The notes below the pieces were generated by a model. It had not been told where the DNA came from, did no database searches, and worked only from the letters and a program-made list of their open reading frames with translations. Below are positions 20,641 through 33,360 of a stretch of DNA of 64,000 nucleotides, one piece after another. Made by a program: the position numbers and the translations under genes. Within the stretch, counting starts at the first letter, position 1. Each line of letters starts with the position of its first letter. Source of the DNA: Pseudeuparius sepicola (lineage: Eukaryota > Arthropoda > Insecta > Coleoptera > Anthribidae); the NCBI GenBank assembly GCA_963920635.1, contig OY987305.1, positions 26,126,876 to 26,190,875 on the forward strand. Direction: 5' to 3'.

Positions 20641-21725
20641 TTCGTTCATTGCGGCATATTTTCTTGCAGATCGCTCTACCCCGTAAATACTGACCGTTGT
20701 CAGGTAGGACGCGGTCTTGCCGGATTGTGCGAACTTTCTTTTTAGAACACTTCTAATTTACACCCAACGATAGGGTGATAAATTAAAAGCCTTTAAACAA
20801 GGTTTACGGTTTAGGCCAGGTATTTTTTAACGATTTTGGTTCACAACACTTCAGTAAAAGAAACAGGTTCTTTTTGTTTTAGTTAATGGTTAAACATATT
20901 CGACTTTAATTTTCAACTGACAAACCAATAATTTTTTACATTTTAAAATTCCAAGCGATGTGCCACATAAAAAGGCATAATTTTTTCAACCTTAATGTAG
21001 GGATAGGTTTTGTTTAATGTCAGAGATGGGTTTAAACAGTTTTTGAAAAAAAAAAGACAAAATACAAATTCCAGTATTCATTATTTTTAGATTCATAACA
21101 TGGCTATAATCTAGTTACTTAGAATAAAATAAAATTATATTATAATTTCATTATTTTGAATATTCAGAAGATCCATTTCAGAAAACCCAACTGGACTAAA
21201 TACAAAACCCTCGGCCTCATCACTGTTCAAAATGTAAAACATTAGAAAATACGTATTTACCTAAATGTCAAATTTCTTATTATGACAAAAAAAAAATCCG
21301 CAATCTTACATAAGTTGTGGAGGAGTCCCTGATTTCATTTAAATGCCGGTATGGGTCTTATTACAAGCTTTTTTTTAATATATGGAATGTACAGGAATGT
21401 TTCTAAGAAGCTTTTTCCTATTCAAACCTACATTGTTAATAATAATAATAATTATTATTCATTTATGATAAATATCCTTTACAGAAGTATATTAGAGTGA
21501 CAAATTATAGTTGCTTATATATAAATCGATATAATTAATCAAACAACAATAAACACATAAACAATGAAATTACGCTAAAGTCTTAGACTTGTGCATTTAT
21601 TATTATAATTTAACATTATTTATGGCGTGTTGTGGTGTTTGGATTTTATATTACCACTACAATGCTGTTTTCATGGTATTAGGTACCTACTTCATGTAAG
21701 TATACCTACACTAGGTATTTTGTAT
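20641..21725. other. Gene-less AT-rich intron sequence
   Basis: No recognisable coding, inverted ends or array apart from a short AAT/ATT run near 21438. Confidence 0.4.
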
Positions 21726-21733
21726 ATGATAAG

Positions 21734-24335
21734 TAAAGGGCGGAATATATGCATTTAATTTCAATCGAAATCATTTTTATTTAAAATATGCAATAATATG
21801 CATTTATTTTACATGTAAAATTACCTTAAAAAACACCAAAACTGATTTTAGAGAAAAGGTTTATTTTAATAAAAATTAAAGGAAAACAAATACATAAAAC
21901 ACCTCGTAAAATACCTAGTGTGTCCACGGATAGAGTTCACGTAGGGTGTAAATGACAAAAAAATTTCGAGTTGAAATTTGAGCTTCTGGGGATCAGCCCT
22001 GCTTGGTTTTAAACTAATTTGTGACATAATTTTACTTTCGAAAAATCACGTATGCCTTGGAAATTTTGAAAAAACTAATTTTCCACATCAGTAAAGTGCC
22101 CTTTCTGTAGGTTTTACGACAAAATGTTATTAAGGAAACTTGTTCAGAATGAAGAACTGAGTAGGTTTGTGAAATTTCGAAAGTCTAGGCCTACTTTGAT
22201 TTTTTGGCATTTTCCCCCACTTTTCTTCAGAAAAGTGCACTTTGGGTAGCTTTCACATTAAAATGTTATTAAGAAAACTCGTTCAGAATGAAAAACTGGA
22301 TAGGTGTGAAAAATTTCAAAAGCCTAGGTCGACTTTGATTTTTGTGCGTTATAATTTTTTAGCAGAAAAAAATCAAAGCAGAATTATAAAAACATTTTAA
22401 TTTGAAATTGTATAGAAGGACTTTATGATTAAATACTTTCAAAGTTTTCCAATAAAAATATTTGGCTTCTGTCGGTAAAAATATGTTTATATATAGAAAA
22501 GCTTCTCTCAACATCTACCGATTTAATAGGACAATATTTTAATTTGGGTAGTAAAGTATAAGGCCAAGGTGCAACTTCGTTGGATGATTTACCATCAAAA
22601 ATACCTACTCTTTACTGCCATTAAAGATTTGAACCCTTCATTATTTTCTAAAATAGCATCTAATTTGGGCTCTCATAATCTTGACTTGGTTAATATCTTG
22701 TATCTATAAATAAATAAATATAGGAAAAACATGCAAATATGCACAAAAATATAGTTTTTTCATAAATATGCAATGTTTTGCGAAATTGAATAAAATATGC
22801 AAAAAATGCATATATACACTGTGTCCCGGATAAGAATGAACAGCATGGGGATATTGCAAACGGTGAGAGATAGGGCAACGGTTAAATGGGGAAAAAGTTG
22901 CGCAATTTCGAGGTCAATAAAATGGCACAAACAGATTTCTAATATCTTTTTTCATTTTTGGGTTATTTTGAAAAAAGTAAAATTTTGCGTTTTCGATTTT
23001 ATTTTGTTTAAGTTGCTATCACAGATAGAGAAAAAAGAAAAGCACTTTCTTATGGCACTTTTTAACGGACCTTACGATGGCGTTTTTAGAGTTGTTCTAC
23101 AACGTTTCGTTTTTGAGAAACCATCTTCAACTTAATTTTTTTAAATACGGACCTGGATTTTTTTTTCAGGTTTTGAAAGCACTTTTCATTGCAAATACAT
23201 GTATGACAAGAAATATTTTTAAAATGTTTTGAGACAATTATACTGAAAATTCCTTTTTTCCATTAATTTTTTTCTAATGCGGCCCTGCATTTAATAATAA
23301 GAAGTCTAAATATTAATCAGTATTGTCAACAATTTAACTTACAACTTATCTTTCAATTGGAGAACTAAAAAAAGGACGGCACATACGATAATAAAAAATA
23401 AATAAAAATCCTCCACCTAGAATGCTTTGAAACAACGAAACCAATCCCTTGTCATTTGTCAAACTCCCACTTATTTCATTACAAATAGAGGGTGCTTTTT
23501 CAAATGACGACAAATTTAACATGTCATCATGTTATATCTTGTGTCACAGAAGTAGTGTAGAGGCCGAACGAATGTATTTTTGCAATTAATAAATGGCAAA
23601 AGTTATTGATTACGTTGGCTTAAAGCTTTCTTCTCGCAATTAAGAAAAGCGAAGAATTTACTCCAAAACACAATGCGAGACTGTTTGCTGTACAACAACA
23701 GAGGAAAACACTTTACCAGACGCAGGGCCGTAAAATTTGAAAGTATTAAGTTTTCGAAGTAAAAATAAACTGTAAGTTAAATTGTTGTCAATACTGATTA
23801 ATATTTAGACTCCTTATTATTAAATACAGGGCCGCATTAGACAGAAATGAATGGAAAAAAAGGAATTTTCAGTATAATTGTCTCAAGATATTTTAAAAAT
23901 ATTTTGTGTCATACATCATGGTATTTGCCATGAAAAGTGCTTTCAAAATCTACAAAAAAAATCCAGGTTCGAATTTAAAAAAATAAAGTTGAAGAGGGTT
24001 TCTCAAAAACGAAACGTTGTAGAACAAATCTAAAAACGCCATCTTAAGGCCCGTTAAAAAGTGCCATAAGAAAGTGTTTTTCTTTTTTCTCTATCTGTGA
24101 TAACAACTTCAGAAAAAAATAAAATCGAAAACGCAAAATTTTACTTTTTTCAAAATAACTCAAAAACGAAAAAAGATATTAAAAATCTGTTTGTGCCATT
24201 TTATTGACCTTAAAATTGCGCAACTTTTTCCCCATTTAACCGTTGCCCTATCTCTCACCGTTTGCAATATCCCCATGCTGTTCATTCTTATCCGGGACAC
24301 AGTGTATATGCAATTTGCATATATTCCGCCCTTTA
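21734..24335. mobile_element. hAT-like element with 8-bp target duplication
   Basis: The ends TAAAGGGCGGAATATATGCA and TGCATATATTCCGCCCTTTA are inverted. The left flank is ATGATAAG (21726-21733). The right flank ATGATAAG is found at 24782-24789, displaced by a piggyBac-like element that inserted at the TTAA overlapping this element's last bases. Subterminal DNA is rich in ATATGCA-type motifs, as expected for transposase-binding sites. No transposase coding was found; the centre holds the foldback element 22817-24304. Confidence 0.8.
22817..24304. mobile_element. Foldback element with ~540-bp arms, CACTGTGTCCCGG ends
   Basis: The left end CACTGTGTCCCGGATAAGAA and its reverse complement at the right lie next to TA (22815-22816, 24305-24306). 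The arms pair through GGTGAGAGATAGGGC, AAATGGGGAAAAAGTTGCGC and AACGTTTCGTTTTTGAGAAA. The centre (about 23350-23740) has no clear transposase. It is inserted in the hAT-like element. Confidence 0.88.
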
Positions 24336-24336
24336 A

Positions 24337-24778
24337 CCCTTTCGGGACTGCGGCCGCCTGAGGATCTGTGCCCAGTGGACCACAGCAGGAAGCGCATGCG
24401 TGTATGTACGGTTCCGGTCCTTAATTGCAAAACAGTCATTACATAACAACAGATCTTTTCACAATATAAATTATTTTTTTGCATGCACCCGCATGCCAAT
24501 GAACTTGTGTTCGAATTTATTGATGTATTTAAGTGCACTAAGTAAGTTTTTTTTACGAGAAGGTCCACCCAACTAGATGCCATTACTAGAAAATCAGCCA
24601 ATGACATTAATTGGGGGCATGACCAATGTAAAGTAGGCGGTCCAATGTATCCCTAGTCAACGCGTGCCCGTCCGGTTCCAGTTCTTTCTCATGCCTCCCT
24701 GCTTGCGTTTATAGTCGGTTCCGGTCCCACTGACCCAACTTTTATATGCGTGTTCGTCCGGGTCCGGTCCCGAAAGGG
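24337..24778. mobile_element. piggyBac-like MITE (TTAA target), copy 1
   Basis: The ends CCCTTTCGGGAC and GTCCCGAAAGGG are flanked by TTAA (24333-24336 and 24779-24782), the piggyBac signature of a TTAA target and CCC-starting ends. The interior has CGGTTCCGGTCC-type motifs near both ends and no transposase. A second copy in opposite orientation is at 54938-55367. Confidence 0.88.
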
Positions 24779-24819
24779 TTAATGATAAGCAAATAAAATT
24801 GGGCTGGTGTGAGCTGTAG

Positions 24820-25715
24820 AAGGGATATGATGCATCATTTTTACAAGCTATGTAAGTTAGTTTGTTTAGGTCAAATTTGCAAACTGAACAAATGTTTGCA
24901 AAAAGCCTATTACAATTTAAAAATGATCTATCATAATAGAATGCTCCTAGACAGAAAATCAAAAATACTTCTCTGTGAATCTCTTGTACTATCACATTTG
25001 AATTACTGCGACTCAGTATACGGTCCCTGCCTCCGGGTTGTGGATGCTGATAGGATTCAGAAATTACAAAACTCCTGCCTCAGGTTGGTCTATGGTGTAC
25101 GCAAATATGACCCGGTGCGACACACTCTGGTGCTTGCACATGGGCTAAACATGGCCAATAGAAGGAAACTCCATATGTATCTTTTTTTTGATATAATTAA
25201 ATACCATTGCCCTACTTATCTACATAAAAATAAAGTTTCGCACAGAAATTCATAACCTCAATATCAGATTCAAGGGAGCCCTCACCCCCCCCTCTGCTCA
25301 TAAGACACAACAATTTACTAAATCTTTCCTATACCAAATAACTAATCTATATAACAAACTCTCCAATGATATGAAAGGTTTAGAAAGTAAGCCACTCTTT
25401 AAGAAAAAAATCACTAGATCTTTGATGTTGGACCAGCAACGCTAGTAGTAAACAAACAAACTTCCATATGAGATGTATGGTTTGTGCAACATTAAGAATA
25501 GGTGTATCGTATGTGGGTAAATTTTATGTTGAATATGGCTCCTGTAATGCATTGGTATGTAAATAGGTTTACAGATTCCCATCTACCCTATGTTTCTTTT
25601 AGGTTAGGTTGAAAAACAGACATATTACACAGTAATATGTACTAAACCTCGCCCTACGTTATAAAATTGTATCAACATTTTGTTCCCAAATAAAAGACCT
25701 TTATTATTATTATTA
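24820..25715 (+). pseudogene. Jockey-type reverse transcriptase C-terminus, 5'-truncated copy
   Basis: The frame 24809-25255 reads KILLCESLVLSHLNYCDSVY, RIQKLQNSCLRLVYGVRKYD and NRRKLHMYLFFDII, the conserved region after the reverse transcriptase fingers and palm in Jockey-clade ORF2. After one frameshift near 25245 it continues IRFKGALTPPSAHKTQQF and LFKKKITRSLMLDQQR, ending at TAG 25443-25445. The 3' UTR ends AATAAAAGACC followed by (TTA)n. The copy is 5'-truncated, as is usual after target-primed reverse transcription. Confidence 0.85.
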
Positions 25716-25739
25716 ACCTATATTATAATTATAATTATT

Positions 25740-26880
25740 ATTAATTAGAACCACTTCTTGATATCCGATTGAGCTGAAATTTTGCATACACCTTTAGTTC
25801 TGGTGACATTACAATATGCAATACTCAATATTTTAATACTTTCAAACTGGCCGCTGCTCCAAGATGGTGGATAATGTATTTTTTGTCAACCCCCTTAATA
25901 TGGGTATCAAATGAAAGGGCTTGAAGAGTAGAAAATGATAAAGTTAGTGACATCACACTAAATTCAATATGGCCGCCGCTCCAAGATGGCGGATTACATT
26001 TTCTTTTCAACCCGCTTAATGTGGGTATCAAATGAAAGGGCTTGAAGAGTAGAAAACAATAAAGTTAGAGACATTACATTAAATTCAATATGGCCGCCGC
26101 TCCAAGATGGAGGATACATTTTCTTTTCAACCCCCTTAAATATGGGTATCAAATGAAAGGGCTTGAAGAGTAGAAAACGATAGAGTTAATATCATTACAC
26201 TAAATTCAATATGGCCGCCTCTCCGGGAGGGTGGATTACATTTTCTTTTCAACCCCTTCAATATGGGTATCAAATGAAAGGGCTAGAAGACTAGAAAATG
26301 ATAGAGTTAGTGGCATCACACTAAATTCAATATGGTTGCCGCTCCAAGATGGCCGATTAGATTTTTCTTTTCAACCCCCTTAATATCAAATGAAAGGGCT
26401 TGAAAAGTAGAAAACTGTAAAGTTAGTTACATCACACTAAATCCAATATGGCGACCAACCCAAGATAGCAGATTACCTATTTCTTCACAACCTACTTGAC
26501 ATGGGTATCAAATGAACGAGTTTGATGAGTACAAAATAATAAGGTAAGATGGCGGACTAAATTTCTTTACCATCCTTCTGACACGAGAATCAAATAGGTA
26601 CTAAAAAGCACAAAATAAAATAAGAAATAAAAAACTTTTTAAAAACAAGTTTTTATTTAAGTAGTGTACTAAAATGAATAAAATAAGTTTAGGTTTTCGT
26701 TAAGATAATTCAGTGCCAAATTGTGACAAGTTTGTGTAAATCAAAAAGCTTTTCGCGCGAATTGTAAAGCAAATACATACTTTGGCAAGTACGTACTTGC
26801 TTATAAACGAATCACTGTCCAATATAATTAATTGGTACCATTGAGTAAAGGCCCTATTATTCCTTTACTCAATGTTGGTA
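25740..26880 (+). repeat. Large dispersed repeat carrying a 121-bp tandem array
   Basis: The block 25740-26880, resuming at 28251-28390 after the inserted element, is an inverted relative of 32330-33360. Matching parts include GAGCTGAAATTTTGCA-like sequence, the AAGATGG array, AAACAAGTTTTTATTT and AAATACATACTTTGGCAA. No coding was recognised. Confidence 0.65.
25859..26560 (+). repeat. Tandem array, ~121-bp unit, about seven units
   Basis: The landmark CCAAGATGG recurs at 25859, 25981, 26102, 26223 (diverged), 26344, 26460 (diverged) and 26545 (truncated unit), so spacing is 121-122 bp in the regular part. Each unit carries AATATGGCCGCCGCT, the landmark, ACATTTTCTTTTCAACCCCC and TATCAAATGAAAGGGCTTGA. 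Confidence 0.88.
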
Positions 26881-28248
26881 CAGGGTGGCCCATCGAAGTG
26901 GAAAAGACAGGTTAACATAAAATCATCTTTCAAAAAATGAGATTGTAGTAAAAATTAAGAGGAATTCGAGGGTATACTCGGATTTTGTATACGGGGGTCA
27001 GTAAAAAAGTTATTGTGAAAAAATTTTTTTTGCAAAATAAAAAAATAAGTAGTATTCCTGAATATTTAGTTTTTTTTTTAAATACCTTTCGGTTAAGGTG
27101 GAAATGAAAGTAATTTTCTCTATTTTACAACTTACATATTTCATTTAACTATAGGATTCCTTTTTTAATTCTTAATCCAACGATATATAATTTGACCTGT
27201 TTATCTCCAACAGATATTTATCAGAGAAGCTCCATCAAATTAGATACATGGCCTCATGGTCAGTGTATGATGTTCAATCGAAGTAGGCCAAACAATAAAA
27301 CCAAATTTATGACAAATCAAGTCAGTCATGATAATAAAACTGACAATCCAGTAGGCTGTAAATTTAATATTTCTATTTACCTGTCAGATTAGTCTAAAAT
27401 TTTGATTCTGAAGCTGTTACTAGTTAAGGTTAAAAAAATGTTTTTGAAAGAAGAATGCTGTGATATTTTAGAGGTCTTTATCAAAAATTATATAAACGTA
27501 GAAACTTTGAGGGAGTATTCTCATAAATATCCAAATATAAATGTTCGGAATGCTTCATGTATATGTAAGCTGTATCAAAGATTCAGATCGACAGAAGGTG
27601 TGACTAGCAAGAGAAAAAATTGGTTTATAATTAGTGAGGACGAGAGAAAACGAATTTTAAATTATTTCAGAATAAATAACAAAAAAAAACACAGAGAGAT
27701 GCAGTGAGAGATTTCTTCTTCCAAAAACATTTGTTTAAACTGTAACTAGTAACAGCTTCAGCGACAAAATTTTAGACTAATCTGACAGGTAAATAGAAAT
27801 ATTGAATTTACAGCCTACTTGATTGTCAGTTTTATTATCATGGATGACTTGATTTGTCATAAATTTGGCTTTATTGTTTGGCCTACTCGGATTGAACATC
27901 AGACACTGATCTTGAGGCCTAATCTAATTTGATGGAGCTTCTCTGAAATATGTAAGTTGTAAAATGAAGAAAATTACTTTAATTTCCGCCATAATCGGAA
28001 GTTATTTCAAAAAACTAAATATTCAGGAATACTACTAAAGGTTCTCTAATGGTTGTGTAAGTAAATTTTTTTTTATTTTGCAAAAAATGTTTTTTCGCGA
28101 TAACTTTTTTACCGATCCCCGTATAGAAAATCCGAGTACATCCTCAAATTCCCCTTAATTTTTACTACAATCTCATTTTTTTTAATGATGATTTTATATT
28201 AACCTGTCTCCATGTAACACACTTTTTCCGCTTGGATGGGCCACCCTG
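26881..28248. mobile_element. Mariner derivative, CAGGGTGGCCCATC ends, arms >500 bp
   Basis: The left end CAGGGTGGCCCATCGAAG and right end CTTGGATGGGCCACCCTG are flanked by TA (26879-26880, 28249-28250). The arms pair over about 530 bp (blocks GAGATTGTAGTAAAAATTAA, AATATTCAGGAATACTACT-like, CTGTCAGATTAGTCTAAAAT). Only 300 bp remain between them, holding an N-terminal transposase fragment. Inserted in the 25740-28390 repeat. Confidence 0.88.
27438..27707 (+). pseudogene. Mariner-type transposase N-terminal remnant
   Basis: The frame starts MFLKEECCDILEVFIKNYIN, followed by ETLREYSHKYPNINV and CKLYQRFRSTEGVTSKRKN, and stops at 27707. This is the paired helix-turn-helix start seen in D,D(41)D mariner transposases (acidic MF..EE..DIL start, YP.R/N motif, then L..RF..TG/EGV). 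The catalytic domain is absent; the right arm follows directly. An internal deletion has removed everything after residue ~90. Confidence 0.75.
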
Positions 28249-28389
28249 TACCTACTTTTATGAACATTTCACGTGACAAGCTTTTTGATTTACAAAAACG
28301 TGTCCCAATTTGGCATTGAATTATCTTAACGAAAATCTATTATTTTTACAAATAATAAGTTAAATAAGTTTGTTGTCTCTTGTCTTTTT

Positions 28390-28446
28390 TATTTGTATTT
28401 AAGCCATAGTGTCGTGAACATTTGTATTTAAGCCATAGTGTCGTGA
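28390..28446 (+). repeat. Direct duplication of 26 bp
   Basis: TTTGTATTTAAGCCATAGTG followed by TCGTGA occurs twice, separated by about five bases. Confidence 0.85.
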
Positions 28447-28858
28447 TACTATTATTCCTTTACTCAGGTGATACCTTCAGTAAACCAACTTGCCACCTTT
28501 ACTGGTATACACAAACAGTTTTACATCATACGAGATACACGGTGAGCTCTGCTATTCTGAGAATTTTCCTAATGATGTGTCAATATTTACACCATACAAT
28601 AAGTTTTTCAGGGTATAACGAAAACAAAACATGTTGACTTCTTGAAAGGAATGTTCGAATTTAGGTAACCTATCTAAATGATTATTAGAACATCATTGTA
28701 GCCGCAGGTTTAGATAGTTTCAATTCCATGATTTATTATTTTCTGAGCCTATTAATCTGAAATGCCCAAACATAAAACGGCCCCACTAATTGAATGTTTT
28801 TACGGCATTCTATTGCTGCTATGTGAGAAAGGAGGTAGATAATATGTACTCGAATATA

Positions 28859-28915
28859 CAGGGTGTCCCATTCATGTGTGGACATTACAGGGTGTTACAG
28901 TTTTGCAAACAAAAC
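28859..28915 (+). mobile_element. Solo CAGGGTGTCCCATTC terminus
   Basis: TA/CAGGGTGTCCCATTCATG looks like the left end of a mariner-type foldback element. No inverted partner was found downstream, so it is a fragment. Confidence 0.4.
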
Positions 28916-28919
28916 ATTG

Positions 28920-30900
28920 TTTTATTTGTTTTAGTTCATAATTAATCAAATCTGGTACACACTATACCAAGGACAGATTGCCATATTATGAGGCCAGATT
29001 AAATCCCTTATGCCACCAATGGCATCAAACAAAAGAATTGTACGGTAGGCTGGAATGATTTTCCAATAAAATAAAATTTGCCACGAAACAGTAACAGATA
29101 TTAATAAATGCCTATAGATAATTTTTATTTACAATTGCATGCTCTATTTCCACAACACATAAAAGATACTTGATCTTGCCTCATGATTAGAAAATCTATC
29201 CAGGGTATAGGTACAGACGTCCCTGAAGGCAGCAACAAAATCAGAATCAAGAATCACGTTTTTACAGCTAAGTACTGATCCTACACATAATGCACTAAGT
29301 AATGTCTGCCATCTGCCGCAAATTGGGAAAATACCTAATTAGTAAATTCAAATAAAATGAATGAAGAAGTGAAGTCACTACAACATCAGAAAACAAAAAT
29401 TGAATAAATTAATATAATAGAATCTGGAGCACCCAATTCAACAAAACTGGTAAATTTTGGAAATGAAGTCATTGGTTTGGAAGTTCCAAAGCAAAACAGA
29501 CGTTTCATAATATAAAGGCCATCTTTCATCTCAGTAAGTTTTATGCAAAAGAACTGCCTGACCTAATATTAATCTTAAATTACAGTGCCTTTTCCTGTTA
29601 CTTATTTTCATTGAACCTGAAACATTCATATTTATCAGAACTGGAAAATTTGGAAACTGAAACCAATGGTTTAAAATTTAAAAGAAAAACAGAGACATTT
29701 TACATAAAAGTCACCTTCCATCTCAGTAAATTTTAGATAGGTTACCTAATATTTCGTTTGTATTAGAAGGCTTTCATTTACTGCCTAAGTACTTATTCTT
29801 CTTATTCGTCATCCCTTCGGATTGTTATATTGAATGTTGGAGGTTTGGTTTAATGTCAGTTTTGAAAAGTGTCAACCAGCTGCCAATCTAATGAATCAAG
29901 TTACTGTGAAAGGTGTCTGTGAGGCCTCTTGATTTGACTTTCGACGTCTACGAGTCTCATCTGTTCAACCAGTCAACGACCAAGGTGCCTATTGACCACT
30001 AGTGAGATTGCTATATCACAGATAAGTCTTTTATTCTCTATGTTGTAATGGTGTAAATTTGCTTTCTTATCAAAGTAACTAAGTATAAAACTGTATTACA
30101 TATTATAGCACATTTTAGATTTGCGTGCTATTATGCTCATATACCTAAATAGTTTACCTTACATTAATTAGCTGTGCACTGCGCGTGATCACGCAAGGTA
30201 AACATAACATCATTAATTTGGTTTATCATTATTTAAGTCTACAGAAAGAGTACCCTACGTTTTCGTTATTATAATCATCATTAAAAATGTGAAAGTAATG
30301 TACTGGAAATTTATCGCAAATAATAATGTTAAAGAACTGAAGTTTCACAACACCCATAACATAGTTTATTATTGTTTAAAAGTACTCTACATTTTTATTA
30401 TCATACCACCCTTATAATTTAATTTTGATCTGTGATCTCCAGGCATAAATTATTTTTTAATATAACAAACTGAATGGAGGTTTAATTGCCTTTTATTTAC
30501 TAAACATCGTAGGCTTTCTGGTTTAGGCCACCATAAACCAGTGGCGCTTTAATAATTCTTTACAGATTTTTTGTAAATGTATTCTTTATTCCCTTTGAAC
30601 GGGGCTAGTCGGATTTAGTTGTCTACGCAGTTTACCTTTACCTGTCCAGTTTTTCTAATTTTTGTAACTATTAAATTGTTTGTATTTATTTCTTTGGAGA
30701 AGATTTTGCGTGGCAAATCTTCTGTCTATTTCTATTCCTAGGAATGACATTTCTTCTAAACCTTTAATATATTTCCCTTTCAAATCAAATCATTTATGGA
30801 TGAAATGCATATAGTGCTTACACATGTCAATTAATTCAATTACCATCATTGTTAAAATTTCCAGTATTACCTACATGTTCATTGCCCAAGGATGCATACA
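28920..30900. other. Gene-less intron sequence with one diverged direct repeat
   Basis: Two ~105-bp diverged direct copies lie at about 29437-29550 and 29637-29745 (AACTGG..AAATTTTGGAAA, then CATCTCAGTAA.TTTTA). Otherwise nothing recognisable. Confidence 0.4.
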
Positions 30901-31249
30901 AGCACAACATTAGGACAATATTTAAAACAGTTAAAACATCTTAAAATCAATGACTAATACACTATTACACTTCGAAAGACACAAACATTATCCACAAGAC
31001 TGTCACAATCTATTTAATAATGTTTGGATTGGTGACCCCTTGGCCCTCTCTCTCTGGGTGCTGTGTGCTTTATGTTTAAAAAAACTATTAAAAATAACTT
31101 TCTCGGCCCAGAATTCAGCTGCCACGATTATATCAACAGCCTCTTTTGGAATCCCGTCTTTAAACGAACTGTTTTATCTTTCTTGGTTTTCATTTGTTCG
31201 CACACACAGTCTGGAGCTCCGTTACTAGTTAGGTAATTTTGTATATCCA

Positions 31250-31972
31250 TTGCCTGATATAAAGAGCCGTGAGTATGGTGTTTCTGTTCTTGGAACAGTT
31301 TTCAGCAGAGTGGCTTCAGTTCTGTTTTCCTTGATTGGGTTTGGTCTGGATTTTCGAGCAAATCCCTTATGTCTTTCTTAGTCCCATGTTCCTACACTTT
31401 GCTGCCGAATCGGGCCCTCAACATCCAAAACAGGGTCCGTACCCCACATCATCGACCTTTCCGTTGTGTTGACTTTCATTTGGTAGGTTACTTTTGCACG
31501 AACTACTACCGGTCTCCCCGAGTTCCTCGAACCTGAAACCATCAGGTAGATTTATGTTTGTGGTGACTCTTTGTGGTGGAGCTTACATGGTTTGATCTCC
31601 ATCAAACCATGTAAGCGAAGATTGTTTACTTTTTGTTCAGGTTTTTTGCCCATGACATATTGTATTTCAACTTTATTCTCAAAAGAAATCGCCTTTTCTC
31701 ACTACAGCAAGCAGTTTTCTTCTGATAACTTGTATTTATCTTCCAACTGTTGGAACAGTTTCTTTAGATATATTAATTTAGGCATCCTTGATGGCTGTTT
31801 TCTTTTGTGCAGCCTGCTTCAAGCAGCCAGGATGGAAATTTTCCGAGCACTTTACACAATTTGAAACAATTTTGGTTATGTTTTTTTTACAGTGAAAACA
31901 CCGCAATTTTCTGGATTTTTGGCTGCCCGAACTCTCGCATGGCAGCTCAATCGGTGTCATGTTGTATGTCAT
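31250..31972 (-). pseudogene. Retroelement ORF1-like remnant with PHD-like zinc finger
   Basis: From 31972 on the minus strand: RKLRCFHCKKNITKIV, NCVKCSENFHPGCLKQAAQK. This C-x2-C ... C-x2-C ... H-x2-C pattern resembles the PHD-like fingers found near the start of ORF1 in some insect non-LTR elements. In other frames follow LKKLFQQLEDKYKLSEENCL (coiled-coil-like), EELGETGSSS and, further on, AAEFWPEKVIFN-like sequence. Stops and frameshifts are frequent. A host zinc-finger gene is less likely given the decay and the setting in an intron. Confidence 0.5.
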
Positions 31973-32329
31973 TGTTCATTTAATTCGTCCTCTAATTGTA
32001 AATACAAATATCTGTGTTTTTTCTGCATTTAAAATTAAATTGTTATGTTCAAAATGCTCTTCTATTAATATTAGTGATTGTATTAGTTTTCTTGCGTGTG
32101 TGATATTTATATGATATCTTTATTTTAGCTTGCTTAAAGGTTATCGAGATAAAACTAGCAAATTTGGAAATATTCATCGTGTTTTGACTGACTTCAATGG
32201 TCAAAAGTTAAAATATAATGTCCCAAATTGGAACCATCTAACCGAAATGTAATTACCAAATTCCATGTACTTTCGGGCAGTCGTCGCAGTTGTTTGGCGA
32301 ATCGAATGACGTCAAAGTATAAAATTTTA

Positions 32330-33360
32330 AATAATTTGAAAGAAAATACATACTTTGGCAAATAGGTATTTGCTTATCAACCAATCACTGCCAAATAAAA
32401 TTAATAAACAATTTAGGTATCAATTATTGGTACCTACTTTAATTATGAACATTTCACGCGAGAAGCTTTTTGATTTACAAAAACTTGTCGCAATTTGGCA
32501 TTGTATTATCTTATCGAAAACCTAAGCTTATTTTATTCGTTTTAGTACATGGCTTAAACAAAAGCTTGTTTTTAAAAAGGTTTTATTTATTTTTTTATTT
32601 AATTTTGTGTTTTTTCCCCTATTTGATTCCCATGTCAGGAGGGTGGTAAAGAAAGTTAGCCCTCCATCTTGGATTTAGTATTGCTTCACTTCACATTTGA
32701 TACCCATGTTGAGGAGGTTGTGAAGAAATAGGTAATCCGCCACCTTGAAGTGGCAGCCATTTTGAAACAATCACGATACTGAATATACAGTGTGTCCCAA
32801 TTTGATACTGGACACCTCAGAAATATATGAAGGGCAAGGAAAACAAATGGTCTCTATTTTTTTTTATTGGTAGTCCCAAAAGAGAGTATCTCATAGGCGG
32901 TGGTATTTGGATGGGGTAATTAAATTATTAAAGTAGGCCTAGACTTTTGAAAATTTGCAGTTCTACTCAGTTTTTCATTCTGAATAAGTTTTCTTAATAA
33001 CATTTTGGCGTAAAAAAATCCCTAATGGGGTTTCTTGAAAATTTGCTATTTTAAAAAAAATCATAGCAGGCCATGAAATAATTACCCCATCCAAATACCA
33101 CCGCCTACGAGATACTCTCCCTTGGGACTACCAATAAAAAAATAGAGACTATTTGTTTTCCTTGTCCTTCATATAGTTCTGAGGTGTCCAGTATCAAATT
33201 GGGACACACTGTACTAGATTTCATTGTCACTGCAACCAAAAGTGTGTGCAAAATTTCAGCTCAATAGGTTGGGTGGAAGTGGTTTAAAATTCAGTTGCAA
33301 GATTTCAGTACATACACACAAACAGTCGCACACACTAACAGATCGAGTTAAATAAAAGCT
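32330..33360 (-). repeat. Dispersed repeat, inverted relative of 25740-28390
   Basis: Carries the same blocks in reverse orientation, with only about two array-like units (32620-32775). Interrupted by the MITE at 32788-33211. Confidence 0.6.
32788..33211. mobile_element. 424-bp foldback MITE, CAGTGTGTCCCAATTTG ends
   Basis: The ends CAGTGTGTCCCAATTTGATA and their complement are flanked by TA (32786-32787, 33212-33213). The arms pair through ACTGGACACCTCAGAA, GGTATTTGGATGGGGTAATT and beyond. No coding. Confidence 0.92.

Noticed and set aside
25859..26560. CRISPR-like array
   Set aside because: Repeats are 121-bp tandem units without unique spacers and the DNA is clearly eukaryotic.
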